Assembly (NCBI RefSeq): GCF_003014695.1
Contig: NZ_PYAS01000006.1
Span: 186,001-250,000 of the forward strand
DNA: 64,000 nt
Direction of reading: 5' to 3'
Source: Dyadobacter jiangsuensis
GTDB taxonomy: Bacteria; Bacteroidota; Bacteroidia; Cytophagales; Spirosomataceae
The notes under the pieces are model-generated. The model was not told where the DNA came from and did not search any database. It worked only from the letters and a program-made list of their open reading frames with translations. A program made the translations under genes and the position numbers. This document shows positions 1-7,366 of the stretch, in pieces (position 1 is the first letter of the stretch; each line of letters opens with the position of its first letter).

Positions 1-93
1 CACAAAATCGACCGTATCATGATGCATTTCAGCCTCTAAGCCCTGCTCCGGTTCGTATGATGCGAGCAATGCGAGCAAACTGTCCCTTTTCAT
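1..93 (-). CDS. N-terminal fragment, possible Nudix hydrolase
   Basis: Only the first 31 codons lie in the window; the gene continues beyond the left edge. It starts MKRDSLLALLASYEPEQGLE and is divergent from the DUF2911 gene. The opening, a short helix followed by E-x-E and a D-T-V-D-F-V stretch, resembles what I remember of the N-terminus of Bacteroidota Nudix proteins, but the Nudix box itself is outside the window. The identification is therefore a guess; that a gene starts here is more secure. Confidence 0.4.
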   Translation of the reverse strand, partial: MKRDSLLALLASYEPEQGLEAEMHHDTVDFV

Positions 94-169
94 TTAGACT
101 ATCTGGTTTTTTCGTTCTAATTTCACCACAAGTTTAACAACTGAAAGCAATAAACCACCTTATTCGAAA

Positions 170-1075
170 ATGAAAAAGTATCTATTATCCATGTCCCTCG
201 CTGCCCTGCTGGCAACCAGTGCAATGGCACAGCGCGTGCCGGCTCCGAGCCCCGCAGCCACAGTAATGCAAACCGTAGGTGTAACCGATTTCACCGTCAA
301 ATATTCCCGTCCGTTCCTCAAAGGCCGTAAGGTATTCGCCGATGGCTCGGCGCTCGCTCCGTATGACCAGATCTGGCGCACCGGTGCCAACATGGCAACC
401 GTTTTCGAAGCAAGTACCGAGTTCACATTCGGCGGCAAAAAGGTACCGGCAGGCAAATACGCATTGTTTTCGATTCCGAATGGTGCAGCCTGGACGGTTA
501 TTCTGAACAAAGACTACAACCAGGGCGGCAGCGACACCTATAAAGAATCGGAGGATGTTGCGCGTACTATGGTAGTACCTACTTCGAGTGAGTTCAACGA
601 AGCATTCAAAATCGAAATCGAGCCCGTAACCGACAGCACGGCATTCCTGAACCTGTCGTGGTCGTCCGTAAATATCCCCGTTCCTCTTGCGGTCAATACC
701 GAGTCGCTCACCATGACAGCGCTGAACAAAGCCGTAGCCGAGAAACCCGAGGATGTAGCCACATTGCAAAGCACGGCCGCTTACATGCTTTCAAAAGGCA
801 AAGATTTGCAGGTAGCATTGTCATTGGCCGACAAGGCGATCGGCTTGAAAGAATCGTTCGGTGCATTGTGGACCAAAGCGCAGATTTTGAACAAACTGGG
901 CAAAACCGCCGAAGCAATTCCCGTAGCACAAAGAGCATTGACAGTAGGCGCAGCAGCTCCCGACGGCGCTTACAACTTCTACAAGCCGCAAGTTGAAAAA
1001 GCCATTGCCGAAATGCAAGCCAAAGCCGCACCGGTAAAAGAAGCGGTTTCAACCGTTAAAAAGAAGAAGAAATAA
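170..1075 (+). CDS. Secreted DUF2911 domain protein
   Basis: A 301-residue exported protein of unknown biochemical role. Residues 1-20 form a signal peptide ending AMA before Q21. Residues about 25-175 match the DUF2911 family, recognisable from the KYSRPFLKGRKVF stretch, the IWRTGANMAT stretch and the PAGKYALFSIP stretch. The C-terminal 120 residues are alanine-rich and helical, with a TPR-like pattern (DVATLQSTAAYML, ALWTKAQILNKLGK), and end in a basic KKKKK tail. DUF2911 is common in Bacteroidota secreted proteins; no reaction is established to my knowledge. It stands alone, divergent from the gene at the left edge. Confidence 0.85.
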   Translation: MKKYLLSMSLAALLATSAMAQRVPAPSPAATVMQTVGVTDFTVKYSRPFLKGRKVFADGSALAPYDQIWRTGANMATVFEASTEFTFGGKKVPAGKYALFSIPNGAAWTVILNKDYNQGGSDTYKESEDVARTMVVPTSSEFNEAFKIEIEPVTDSTAFLNLSWSSVNIPVPLAVNTESLTMTALNKAVAEKPEDVATLQSTAAYMLSKGKDLQVALSLADKAIGLKESFGALWTKAQILNKLGKTAEAIPVAQRALTVGAAAPDGAYNFYKPQVEKAIAEMQAKAAPVKEAVSTVKKKKK

Positions 1076-1081
1076 TTAGAC

Positions 1082-1159
1082 TGTCAGCCTGAGCGGAGTC
1101 GAAGGCCGGTACGGTACCGCGCTTCGACCGCCGGGCGGCCCCGTCCGCTCAGCGTGACA
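1082..1159. repeat. Imperfect palindrome with TGAGCGGA arms
   Basis: The left arm (from 1082) reads TGTCAGCCTGAGCGGAGTCG and the right arm ends TCCGCTCAGCGTGACA at 1159, so the ends form a near-perfect inverted repeat differing by a swapped GC/CG. A second inner pair, GTCGAAG and CTTCGAC, stacks inside. It fills the gap between the convergent DUF2911 and TRIC genes. The motif resembles dispersed intergenic palindromes I recall from several Bacteroidota genomes; it could also serve as a terminator, although no clear T-run follows. Confidence 0.6.
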
Positions 1160-1190
1160 TTTTAGCCGCATTTGATACAGCCTTACCTTT

Positions 1191-1799
1191 TTATCTGAAA
1201 AAGCGGGGAACGCTCCATCCATTGCGCACTGCCAGAATGCGGATCACGATGATTACCATCGCCGACAAAATGAATGTGGTATTCCGCTCCACACCGAATC
1301 TGTCGAGGATCAGGTACACGCACGCGCCCGTAAAGCACGCGGTCGCGTACACTTCCTTCCGGTAAATGATCGGGATTTCGTTTGTCATTACATCCCGGAT
1401 CACCCCGCCCATAGTGGCCGTAAAAACGCCCATGATCACCGCAATCTCCGGCCTTACGCCCAAATTCAAGGCCTTTTCGGTCCCTACCAACGTAAAAAGT
1501 GCAATTCCGAAAGTATCGAACAGGAACAGCGTTTTCCGCAGCCTGAGCAGGAATTTGTAAAAAATAAATGTGACAATAATACCCAGGATAATGGCGTGGA
1601 TGATCGTGATATCACTGATCCACACCAGCGGGTAACTGTCCAGCAGCACATCGCGCAGCGTACCGCCACCGATGGAAGAAATAAAGGCTGTGAAGCTCGC
1701 ACCAAACCAATCCTGGTGCTTCTGATCCTTCACAGCCAATGCGCCGGAAATCGCGAATGCGAACGTCCCGACGATCTCTAATATGTATTGAATGCTCAT
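1191..1799 (-). CDS. TRIC-type cation channel family membrane protein
   Basis: A 202-residue polytopic membrane protein of the trimeric intracellular cation (TRIC) channel family (YicG, formerly UPF0126). The two homologous halves are visible: each carries a glycine-rich kink followed by R-D, GGGTLRD at 44-50 and GGVIRD at 131-136, as in prokaryotic TRIC channels that conduct monovalent cations. About seven hydrophobic segments span the inner membrane and the C-terminus is short and basic. It lies 13 bases downstream of thyA on the same strand, probably in one transcript with osmC-like and thyA. The natural ion and role in bacteria are not settled. Confidence 0.85.
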   Translation of the reverse strand: MSIQYILEIVGTFAFAISGALAVKDQKHQDWFGASFTAFISSIGGGTLRDVLLDSYPLVWISDITIIHAIILGIIVTFIFYKFLLRLRKTLFLFDTFGIALFTLVGTEKALNLGVRPEIAVIMGVFTATMGGVIRDVMTNEIPIIYRKEVYATACFTGACVYLILDRFGVERNTTFILSAMVIIVIRILAVRNGWSVPRFFR

Positions 1800-1812
1800 C
1801 CCGCGACGAATA

Positions 1813-2634
1813 TTACACCGCTACCGGGGCCTTGATACCCGGCCAAGGGTTGTAGTTCCGAAGTTCGAAATCCTCGAAACGGAAATCCAGCACATTCCTC
1901 ACCTCCGGATTCAAAATCATTTGTGGTAATTCGCGCGGCTCGCGACTGAGTTGCGTTTCTACCTGTTCCAAATGGTTGAGGTAAATATGCGTATCACCGC
2001 CTGTCCACACGAAATCGCCCAGGTCGAGGTCGCATTCGCGGGCGATCATCATCGTGAGCAATGCATAGCTGGCAATGTTGAATGGCACGCCGAGGAAAAC
2101 ATCCGCACTCCGCTGATAGAGCTGGCAGGAAAGTTTGCCTTTCGTTTCACCAGCCTCGGTATCGGGTGGTGCCACATAAAACTGGAACAAAGCGTGGCAA
2201 GGATGCAGCTTCATCTGCGGCAGCTCTGCCGGATTCCAGGCCGAAACGATAATGCGGCGCGAATCCGGCGAGTTCTTGAGTTGTTTCAAAACCTCCTGCA
2301 ACTGGTCTACCGACTGGCCATTCGGGCCTTCCCAGCTCCGCCATTGCTTGCCGTAAACCGGCCCAAGGTCGCCGTTTTCGTCGGCCCACTCGTCCCAGAT
2401 CGACACGCCGTGTTCTTTCAGGTAGCCGATATTGGTATCGCCCTGCAAAAACCACAAGAGCTCGTGGATGATCGATTTGGTATGTACCTTCTTGGTCGTC
2501 ACCAGCGGGAAACCCTTTTTCAGGTCAAAACGCATCTGGTAACCGAACACGCTGATCGTGCCGGTGCCCGTCCGGTCGGTTTTCCTGACGCCCTCTTTCA
2601 GGATGTGGCGCAGCAGGTCGTGGTATTGTTGCAT
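1813..2634 (-). CDS. thyA: Thymidylate synthase
   Basis: Converts dUMP to dTMP using 5,10-methylenetetrahydrofolate as methyl donor and reductant, in the cytoplasm. The 273-residue protein has every ThyA landmark: RTGTGT near residue 21, the nucleophile Cys146 in [11 protein letters not shown], the [19 protein letters not shown] dUMP-binding stretch, and DTHIYLNH. An insertion of about ten residues ([13 protein letters not shown]) after the active-site strand makes it slightly longer than the 264-residue E. coli enzyme. It starts 6 bases after the OsmC-family gene and ends 13 bases before the TRIC gene, so the three are likely cotranscribed. Confidence 0.98.
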   Translation of the reverse strand: MQQYHDLLRHILKEGVRKTDRTGTGTISVFGYQMRFDLKKGFPLVTTKKVHTKSIIHELLWFLQGDTNIGYLKEHGVSIWDEWADENGDLGPVYGKQWRSWEGPNGQSVDQLQEVLKQLKNSPDSRRIIVSAWNPAELPQMKLHPCHALFQFYVAPPDTEAGETKGKLSCQLYQRSADVFLGVPFNIASYALLTMMIARECDLDLGDFVWTGGDTHIYLNHLEQVETQLSREPRELPQMILNPEVRNVLDFRFEDFELRNYNPWPGIKAPVAV

Positions 2635-2640
2635 GTTTAT

Positions 2641-3069
2641 TTAAACTGAGGCGATTTCAACGTCATAGGTAATGGTCGCCAGCGCTTCCAGCTGAGCGGT
2701 TGCGGAGCAGTATTTCTCCATCGAAAGGCCGATCGCACGCTGGATCTTGGCCTCGTCGAGGTTCACACCCGCGAATTTGAATGTCAAATGGATTTTCCGG
2801 AACGGCTTGCGCTGGGTATCGGGTTCCTGCTCACGGTCACCGTCGGCCACGATGCGGAAATCGGTGATTTCCTGACGCTGTTTTTTGAGGATCAGCACCA
2901 CATCGATGGCGCTGCAACTTGCAAGACCCATCAACAACAGTTCCATCGGCCTCACGCCGAGGTTCTGGCCACCGATTTCGGGCGAGCCATCGGTATGTAC
3001 TTTTACTTCGGAGGAACCGGTGCCTTCGAAATGGAAGGCGTCATCTACGCGGACTAGTTCTACTTTCAT
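2641..3069 (-). CDS. OsmC family peroxiredoxin-like protein
   Basis: A 142-residue OsmC/Ohr-family protein, expected to reduce organic or fatty-acid hydroperoxides with a cysteine pair. The two conserved cysteines are present: Cys52 in the helix ASCSAIDVVL and Cys121 in MEKYCSATAQL, with the expected spacing. PMELLLMGLASC is the usual helix leading to the peroxidatic cysteine. The sequence looks more like the YhfA-type OsmC subgroup than Ohr, so the substrate is open. It is the first gene of the apparent OsmC-thyA-TRIC transcript and faces the pterin dehydratase operon across a 311-base gap. Confidence 0.85.
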   Translation of the reverse strand: MKVELVRVDDAFHFEGTGSSEVKVHTDGSPEIGGQNLGVRPMELLLMGLASCSAIDVVLILKKQRQEITDFRIVADGDREQEPDTQRKPFRKIHLTFKFAGVNLDEAKIQRAIGLSMEKYCSATAQLEALATITYDVEIASV

Positions 3070-3120
3070 AATGTTTGCCTTCTTTATCGAAAGGCTCGTT
3101 AATTATTAATGAATGGCGCG

Positions 3121-3175
3121 ACTGGCGCGAAGCTCCCGCTTCGTGCCCACTATGCGGAGGCCTCTGGCCGACATG
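3121..3175. repeat. REP-like hairpin in a 311-base gap
   Basis: Within the gap 3070-3380, positions 3124-3133 (GGCGCGAAGC) and 3138-3147 (GCTTCGTGCC) form a 10-bp stem with one wobble pair and a TCCC loop. It is followed by a second palindrome around GGAGGCCTC. The block is GC-rich and unlike the AT-rich flanks, as expected of a small dispersed palindromic element. A further short hairpin, TGCCGC at 3310-3315 with GCGGCA at 3323-3328, lies about 50 bases before the dehydratase start. No gene or confident promoter was seen in the rest of this divergent gap. Confidence 0.5.
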
Positions 3176-3380
3176 ACCAACCGCCCCTACCATCTCTAAA
3201 GCTTTTACAACCGGCCAAAGTTCAAATATACTCGATCGGTCTTGAAAGGGCTAAGTCGGCGTGCAATTTCACGAAGAATAGCCTTATATTCGGGTGCAGA
3301 AATCCAGCCTGCCGCCAGTAATGCGGCAAGCCCTGGCATAAGTATTTTGGCAAAACCAACTCAACAAAACACCGAAAACC

Positions 3381-3617
3381 ATGTGGCAGGAAGAAGATAA
3401 CAAACTCAAAAAGAGCTTTTCATTCAAGGATTTCCGGGCAGCTTTTGCCTTTATGAACAAAGTGGCCGATGTGGTGAACGAAATGGATCATCATCCCTAC
3501 TGGACGAATATGTACAACAAGGTCAGTTTTGAATTGAATACCCATGATGCCGGCGGCGACGTAACCGAAAAGGACCATAAGCTGGCCGCGGCGATCGACC
3601 GGATTTATAACGCATGA
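3381..3617 (+). CDS. 4a-hydroxytetrahydrobiopterin dehydratase (pterin carbinolamine dehydratase)
   Basis: Dehydrates 4a-hydroxytetrahydropterin, recycling the cofactor of aromatic amino acid hydroxylases. The 78-residue protein is short but complete for the Bacteroidota form. It carries the PCD/DCoH signature His37-His38-Pro39 and Trp41 in [14 protein letters not shown], then the L-x-T-H55-D56 element, and the conserved VTEKD-x-KLAAAID C-terminal helix. Its stop overlaps the rsmI start (ATGA), so it leads the tightly packed operon that continues through the Lnb-like gene and the inositol monophosphatase. Confidence 0.9.
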   Translation: MWQEEDNKLKKSFSFKDFRAAFAFMNKVADVVNEMDHHPYWTNMYNKVSFELNTHDAGGDVTEKDHKLAAAIDRIYNA

Positions 3618-4318
3618 AACTTTACATAGTACCCACGCCGATCGGCAACCTCGAAGACATTACATTAAGGGCTATCAACGTACTGAAAAGCGTTGACGCG
3701 GTCCTGGCGGAAGATACCCGTACATCCGGGAACCTGCTCAAACACCTGGGCATTTCCAAGCCATTGCACAGTTACCACATTCATAACGAGCACCAGACCG
3801 TCGCACGCGTGGTGGAGCGCATCCGCAAAGGTGAGACGATGGCGCTGGTATCCGACGCAGGCACTCCCGCCGTTTCCGACCCGGGCTTCCTGCTCGTGCG
3901 CGCCTGCATCCGCGAGGGCGTACTCGTGGAATGCCTGCCCGGGCCCACGGCATTTGTGCCTGCGCTCGTCAACTCCGGCCTGCCCAGCGACCGGTTTACA
4001 TTCGAAGGCTTCTTGCCGCACAAAAAAGGAAGGCAAACCCGCCTGCAAAACCTGGCTAGTGAAGAACGTACGATGATTTTCTACGAATCGCCGCACCGGC
4101 TCGTGAAAGCATTGCAGCAGTTCGCCGAGCATTTCGGCGCCGACAGGCAAGTTTCAGTTTCAAGGGAATTAAGTAAAATGTTTGAAGAAAACGTGCGCGG
4201 GACTGTGACCGAGGTCATCGCACATTTCGGTGATAAGCCTGTAAAAGGTGAAATCGTAATTGTAGTGGCTGGCAAAGCCGATGAAAAAAGAAAATCGAAC
4301 GACGAAGATGAGGATTAA
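3614..4318 (+). CDS. rsmI: 16S rRNA (cytidine-1402-2'-O)-methyltransferase
   Basis: Adds the 2'-O-methyl group to C1402 in the decoding centre of 16S rRNA using SAM. The 234-residue protein shows the tetrapyrrole-methylase fold motifs of RsmI: the N-terminal [14 protein letters not shown] (7-20), AEDTRTS (32-38), the SAM-loop [12 protein letters not shown] (80-91), and [17 protein letters not shown]. It lacks the C-terminal extension of about 50 residues present in E. coli RsmI, as is usual for shorter homologues. It overlaps the preceding dehydratase gene by 4 bases and the following Lnb-like gene by up to 38 bases. Confidence 0.95.
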   Translation: MKLYIVPTPIGNLEDITLRAINVLKSVDAVLAEDTRTSGNLLKHLGISKPLHSYHIHNEHQTVARVVERIRKGETMALVSDAGTPAVSDPGFLLVRACIREGVLVECLPGPTAFVPALVNSGLPSDRFTFEGFLPHKKGRQTRLQNLASEERTMIFYESPHRLVKALQQFAEHFGADRQVSVSRELSKMFEENVRGTVTEVIAHFGDKPVKGEIVIVVAGKADEKRKSNDEDED

Positions 4319-5537
4319 ACATTTAAGATTAACCCTATTAATCTGCCTTGTCTGGCTTGCCATGCCGCTCGTTTCTCGGGCCCAATTTGGTATTCTGAGT
4401 CCGTCGGCAAAAATCAGTCTGGTTACCGTGGCCCCCGGACAGCAGCTCTATTCCGGCTTCGGGCATAGCGTATTATGGGTTTACGACCCCATGACCGGCG
4501 TCGACCGGGCATTCAACTATGGTACATTCAGTTTTCAGGAAGGTAATTTTTACATTAAATTCCTGAGAGGCACATTGCCTTATAGCGTCTCTGTTTCGCC
4601 GCTTTCCTATCAGATCGCGCATTATCAGGAAGAAAACCGCTCCATTTCCGAGCAAGTCTTGAATCTTTCGATTCCCCAAAAACAAAGGCTGTACAACTTT
4701 CTTGAAAACAACTACCTCCCCGAGAATCGGGAATACCAATACAAGTTCTTTTACGACAACTGCGCCACCCGCATGACCGTCGCATTGAAGGCGGCCGTGG
4801 GCGACAGCCTGATTTACAATGGTTATACCAAAGAAAAGCGGAGTTTCCGGCAGTGGATCGACCTGTACGCGTTCAAACAAAATCCCTGGGCTGATTTCGG
4901 AATGGACCTTGCCATTGGCGCTCCTTCCGACGAAATCGCGACACCGGAGCAGGCCACTTTCCTGCCCGATAACCTCGCCACCGCATTTGCCGACGCAAAA
5001 GTAAAAACGGCCACCGGTACGGCACCGCTCGTTTCATCGACCCGACCGATATTCACCGCCGCCCCATTTCCGCCGCCAAGCCCCCTTACACCCACGGTTG
5101 TATTCTGGTCGCTCGCGATCCTGACACTGGCATTTACCTATTGGCAAATCCGCACCGAACGTATCAATTTTGTATTTGATAAAGTACTTTTCGGCATTGC
5201 CGGCATTGCGGGATGGATTATTCTGCTGCTTTGGTTTGGCACCAACCACGGCGTCACCAGCTGGAATTACGATGTGCTTTGGGCATTTCCGCTTTGGATG
5301 CCGCTCATTTTCTCCCTTTCGAAAAAGCGGAAACCAAGTTGGTTTCAATTTCTGTTGATTTTTTATGCATTCCTCTTACTTTGCGCAACGGGTAACCTCG
5401 CAAAGCATAACCTGGTGTTAATACCCATCCTGGCGATGCTGATCATCAGGGTTTACTATATTAACAATTCACTTTCAAAAATTCCCCAAAAGGAAATTGC
5501 GTATGGATCTGGAGTTGCTGACACAAAAAACCATTGA
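4281..5537 (+). CDS. DUF4105/Lnb-type lipoprotein N-acyltransferase-like membrane protein
   Basis: A 418-residue envelope protein of the Lnb (DUF4105) family, whose studied members in Bacteroides N-acylate lipoproteins in place of Lnt. A basic N-terminus and signal anchor (about 12-33) are followed by a periplasmic domain (about 35-250) with the family signature: GHSVLWVYDP with His62, FNYGTF, and YDNCATRMTV with Asn160-Cys161. Four or five transmembrane helices follow (about 265-400). A His/Cys catalytic arrangement is my inference from conservation. The ATG at 4281 overlaps rsmI; an in-frame ATG at 4308 would give a more typical signal peptide and an 11-base overlap. The gene overlaps suhB by 35 bases. 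Confidence 0.75.
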   Translation: MKKENRTTKMRIKHLRLTLLICLVWLAMPLVSRAQFGILSPSAKISLVTVAPGQQLYSGFGHSVLWVYDPMTGVDRAFNYGTFSFQEGNFYIKFLRGTLPYSVSVSPLSYQIAHYQEENRSISEQVLNLSIPQKQRLYNFLENNYLPENREYQYKFFYDNCATRMTVALKAAVGDSLIYNGYTKEKRSFRQWIDLYAFKQNPWADFGMDLAIGAPSDEIATPEQATFLPDNLATAFADAKVKTATGTAPLVSSTRPIFTAAPFPPPSPLTPTVVFWSLAILTLAFTYWQIRTERINFVFDKVLFGIAGIAGWIILLLWFGTNHGVTSWNYDVLWAFPLWMPLIFSLSKKRKPSWFQFLLIFYAFLLLCATGNLAKHNLVLIPILAMLIIRVYYINNSLSKIPQKEIAYGSGVADTKNH

Positions 5538-6297
5538 AATAGTAAGGCAGGCGTCCTCATTTATCCAGCAGGAAGCAGCCCTTTTTTCGCGTGACAAAAT
5601 CGAGTACAAAGACCTCAACAACCTCGTTTCCTATGTTGACAAAGAGGCTGAAAAGCTGCTTGTAGCCGGCTTGAAGGAAGTCCTCCCGGAAGCCAGCTTC
5701 ATTACCGAGGAAGGCACCACCGGCCAGGAGCCCGATCCGGATGCACTGAACTGGATCATCGATCCGCTCGACGGCACCACCAACTTCATCCACGGCATTC
5801 CCGTGTATTGCGTGAGCGTGGGCCTCGCCCGCGGCAAAGAGTTGCTGATTGGCGTAATCCACGAGCCGAGCCTGAACGAAATGTTCTACGGCTGGCAGTG
5901 CGGAGGCGCCTGGTGCAATGGGAAAAACATCAAAATATCCACGGTACCGCAACTGGCCGACGCCCTGGTGGCAACCGGCTTTCCCTATTACCGGTTCGAG
6001 AAGCAGAAACGCTATATGTACATTCTCGAACTGCTCATGCAAAGGACGCACGGCATTCGGCGTATGGGCGCCGCGGCCGTGGATCTCGCCTATGTTGCAG
6101 CAGGCCGTTTCGACGGTTTTTATGAATACAACCTGAACTCCTGGGATATGGCCGCAGGAACGCTACTCATTAAAGAGGCAGGCGGCATTGTAACGGATTT
6201 CAATGGCGGCGATAATTACCTTTTCGGAGGTGATATTATTGCAGCCGCACCCGGCGCACATCCCGAACTCGTCCAAGTAATAAGTGAAAATTTTTGA
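5503..6297 (+). CDS. suhB: Inositol monophosphatase family protein
   Basis: A Mg-dependent sugar-phosphate phosphatase of the IMPase/SuhB family; candidate substrates are inositol-1-phosphate, other sugar phosphates or nucleotide bisphosphates. With the ATG at 5503 the protein is 264 residues. It contains the metal ligands Glu70 (ITEEGTT), Asp87 and Asp90 in WIIDPLDGTTNF, and Asp215 in NSWDMAAG. The upstream TTG at 5497 is less likely because AGGAAA sits at a normal distance before the ATG. It is the last gene of the dehydratase-rsmI-Lnb-like operon. Confidence 0.88.
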   Translation: MDLELLTQKTIEIVRQASSFIQQEAALFSRDKIEYKDLNNLVSYVDKEAEKLLVAGLKEVLPEASFITEEGTTGQEPDPDALNWIIDPLDGTTNFIHGIPVYCVSVGLARGKELLIGVIHEPSLNEMFYGWQCGGAWCNGKNIKISTVPQLADALVATGFPYYRFEKQKRYMYILELLMQRTHGIRRMGAAAVDLAYVAAGRFDGFYEYNLNSWDMAAGTLLIKEAGGIVTDFNGGDNYLFGGDIIAAAPGAHPELVQVISENF

Positions 6298-6340
6298 ACG
6301 ATTAAAAGTCAAGAGGCCAGGAAGTCAAGGAGTCAAGAAT

Positions 6341-6490
6341 TGTCATTTATAGTCATGTTTAGTCATTTATAGACACTAGCAGAGCAGTACTCAAATTAAA
6401 AACAACACCTGACTACAAATGACAACACGTGACTACACCTGACTACACCTGACTACACATGACAACACGTGACTACACCTGACTATAAAT
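6341..6490. repeat. 10-bp tandem repeat array with an inverted left arm
   Basis: Positions 6411-6490 consist of eight back-to-back 10-bp units with consensus GACTACACCT (variants GACAACACGT, GACTACAAAT, GACTATAAAT). Positions 6341-6372 carry about three units of the same motif in the opposite orientation (for example AGTCATTTAT, the complement of ATAAATGACT). The two arms are separated by about 38 unrelated bases, so the block could fold into a long imperfect hairpin. It lies in the gap between suhB and the DinB-type gene. Unit length and lack of spacers exclude a CRISPR array. Confidence 0.85.
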
Positions 6491-6524
6491 TACCCATCAC
6501 GCATTCACTCATTAGTACCGTACC

Positions 6525-7061
6525 ATGAACCAAAACGAACTCCGCTACCCCATCGGCGAATTCCAATCGCAGGAAAGTTACACGCCGCACGAGGTCAAAT
6601 CGAATATACAGATTATCAGCGCATTGCCGTCCAAGTTCATCAACCTGCTGGGCAATTGGGATGATCATCGTTTCGACACGCCCTATCGGCCGGATGGCTG
6701 GACGGTCCGTCAGCTGATCCACCACGTGGCCGACAGCCATATCAATGCCTACACCCGTTGCAGGCTGGCCTTGACGGAGGATAACCCTACGATCAAACCT
6801 TATGAAGAACATTTGTGGGCTGAGCTGCCGGATGCCAAGGCAGCGCAGGTAGAACTATCGCTGCAATTGTTGCGCTATGTGCATTTGCGTTGGGTACTAC
6901 TGCTCAATTCGCTGGATGAAAACGATCTGGCAAGAACTTATTTCCACCCCGGTTCGCAAAAGTCGTTCCGCCTCGATGAGGTCATTGCCAATTACGCGTG
7001 GCATAGCGAGCACCATTACCAGCACGCTTTCAGGCTGGCACAGCGGAACAATTGGCAGTAA
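6525..7061 (+). CDS. DinB/YfiT-type putative metal-dependent hydrolase or thiol transferase
   Basis: A 178-residue four-helix-bundle protein of the DinB superfamily, YfiT/BstA branch. Members transfer low-molecular-weight thiols such as bacillithiol to electrophiles or act as metal-dependent hydrolases. The putative metal ligands are His67 in RQLIHHVADSH, and His160 and His164 in YAWHSEHHYQHAF; the PDGWTVRQ lead-in is typical of YfiT. Length matches the family. The 3' neighbour is a tiny Cys-rich membrane protein 17 bases downstream; no functional link is evident. Substrate cannot be read from sequence. Confidence 0.85.
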   Translation: MNQNELRYPIGEFQSQESYTPHEVKSNIQIISALPSKFINLLGNWDDHRFDTPYRPDGWTVRQLIHHVADSHINAYTRCRLALTEDNPTIKPYEEHLWAELPDAKAAQVELSLQLLRYVHLRWVLLLNSLDENDLARTYFHPGSQKSFRLDEVIANYAWHSEHHYQHAFRLAQRNNWQ

Positions 7062-7078
7062 AATGCAGTTAAAGAACT

Positions 7079-7237
7079 ATGGAGCAGCAAATCATCATTT
7101 GGGCATTGTTTCTGATCGCGGCCGGCTACATGGGCTGGCGGATCTGGAAAGCATTCGACCGGCGCAATAGCGGCGGATGCGCGAAAGGGTGTGGTTGTGC
7201 TGCCGATAAAGTGAGACCGCGGACTGCCGAACGTTGA
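7079..7237 (+). CDS. FeoB-associated-like Cys-rich small membrane protein
   Basis: A 52-residue gene found by reading the gap. It has one N-terminal transmembrane helix (MEQQIIIWALFLIAAGYMGW) followed by a basic stretch and a cysteine cluster, GGCAKGCGCAADK, at about 32-44. This arrangement matches the FeoB-associated Cys-rich membrane protein family, small proteins often found next to the ferrous iron transporter FeoB. No feoB is present in this window. The last nine codons and the stop lie inside or next to the GACCGCCGACC-type repeat, so the repeat seems to supply the C-terminal residues. Confidence 0.65.
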   Translation: MEQQIIIWALFLIAAGYMGWRIWKAFDRRNSGGCAKGCGCAADKVRPRTAER

Positions 7238-7300
7238 CCGCCGACCACTGACCGCCGAATGCTTTTGTTGTAACTTCATGCAATCGGCGGTCGGTCGTCA
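7236..7300. repeat. GACCGCCGACC-type inverted repeat, copy 1
   Basis: GACCGCCGACCACTGACCGC begins at 7236 and the complementary TCGGCGGTCGGTCGTCA occupies 7284-7300, giving a GC-rich stem around a loop of about 25 bases. The same GACCGCCGACC core, also as an inverted repeat, appears near 58.1 kb. It sits between a small membrane protein gene and the acs terminator. I know of no function; it looks like a mobile or palindromic intergenic repeat. Confidence 0.6.
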
Positions 7301-7309
7301 ATTGTCAAA

Positions 7310-7355
7310 GCATATAAGTGAAAAGGCCCCAATCGGGGCCTTTTCACTTATATGC
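7310..7355. terminator. Bidirectional intrinsic terminator downstream of acs
   Basis: Positions 7310-7330 and 7335-7355 are perfectly complementary over 21 bp around the loop AATC. The GC-rich core AAGGCCCC/GGGGCCTT is flanked by AAAA/TTTT tracts. It lies 11 bases beyond the acs stop and can terminate transcripts from both strands. Confidence 0.9.
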
Positions 7356-7366
7356 ACATCCAAATC

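Noticed and set aside
3109..3321. 70-codon plus-strand open frame in the divergent gap
   Set aside because: It runs through the GC-rich palindrome, has no homologous-looking motif and no start signal.
6341..6490. Possible CRISPR array
   Set aside because: Units are 10 bp, contiguous and without unique spacers, and no cas genes are in the window.
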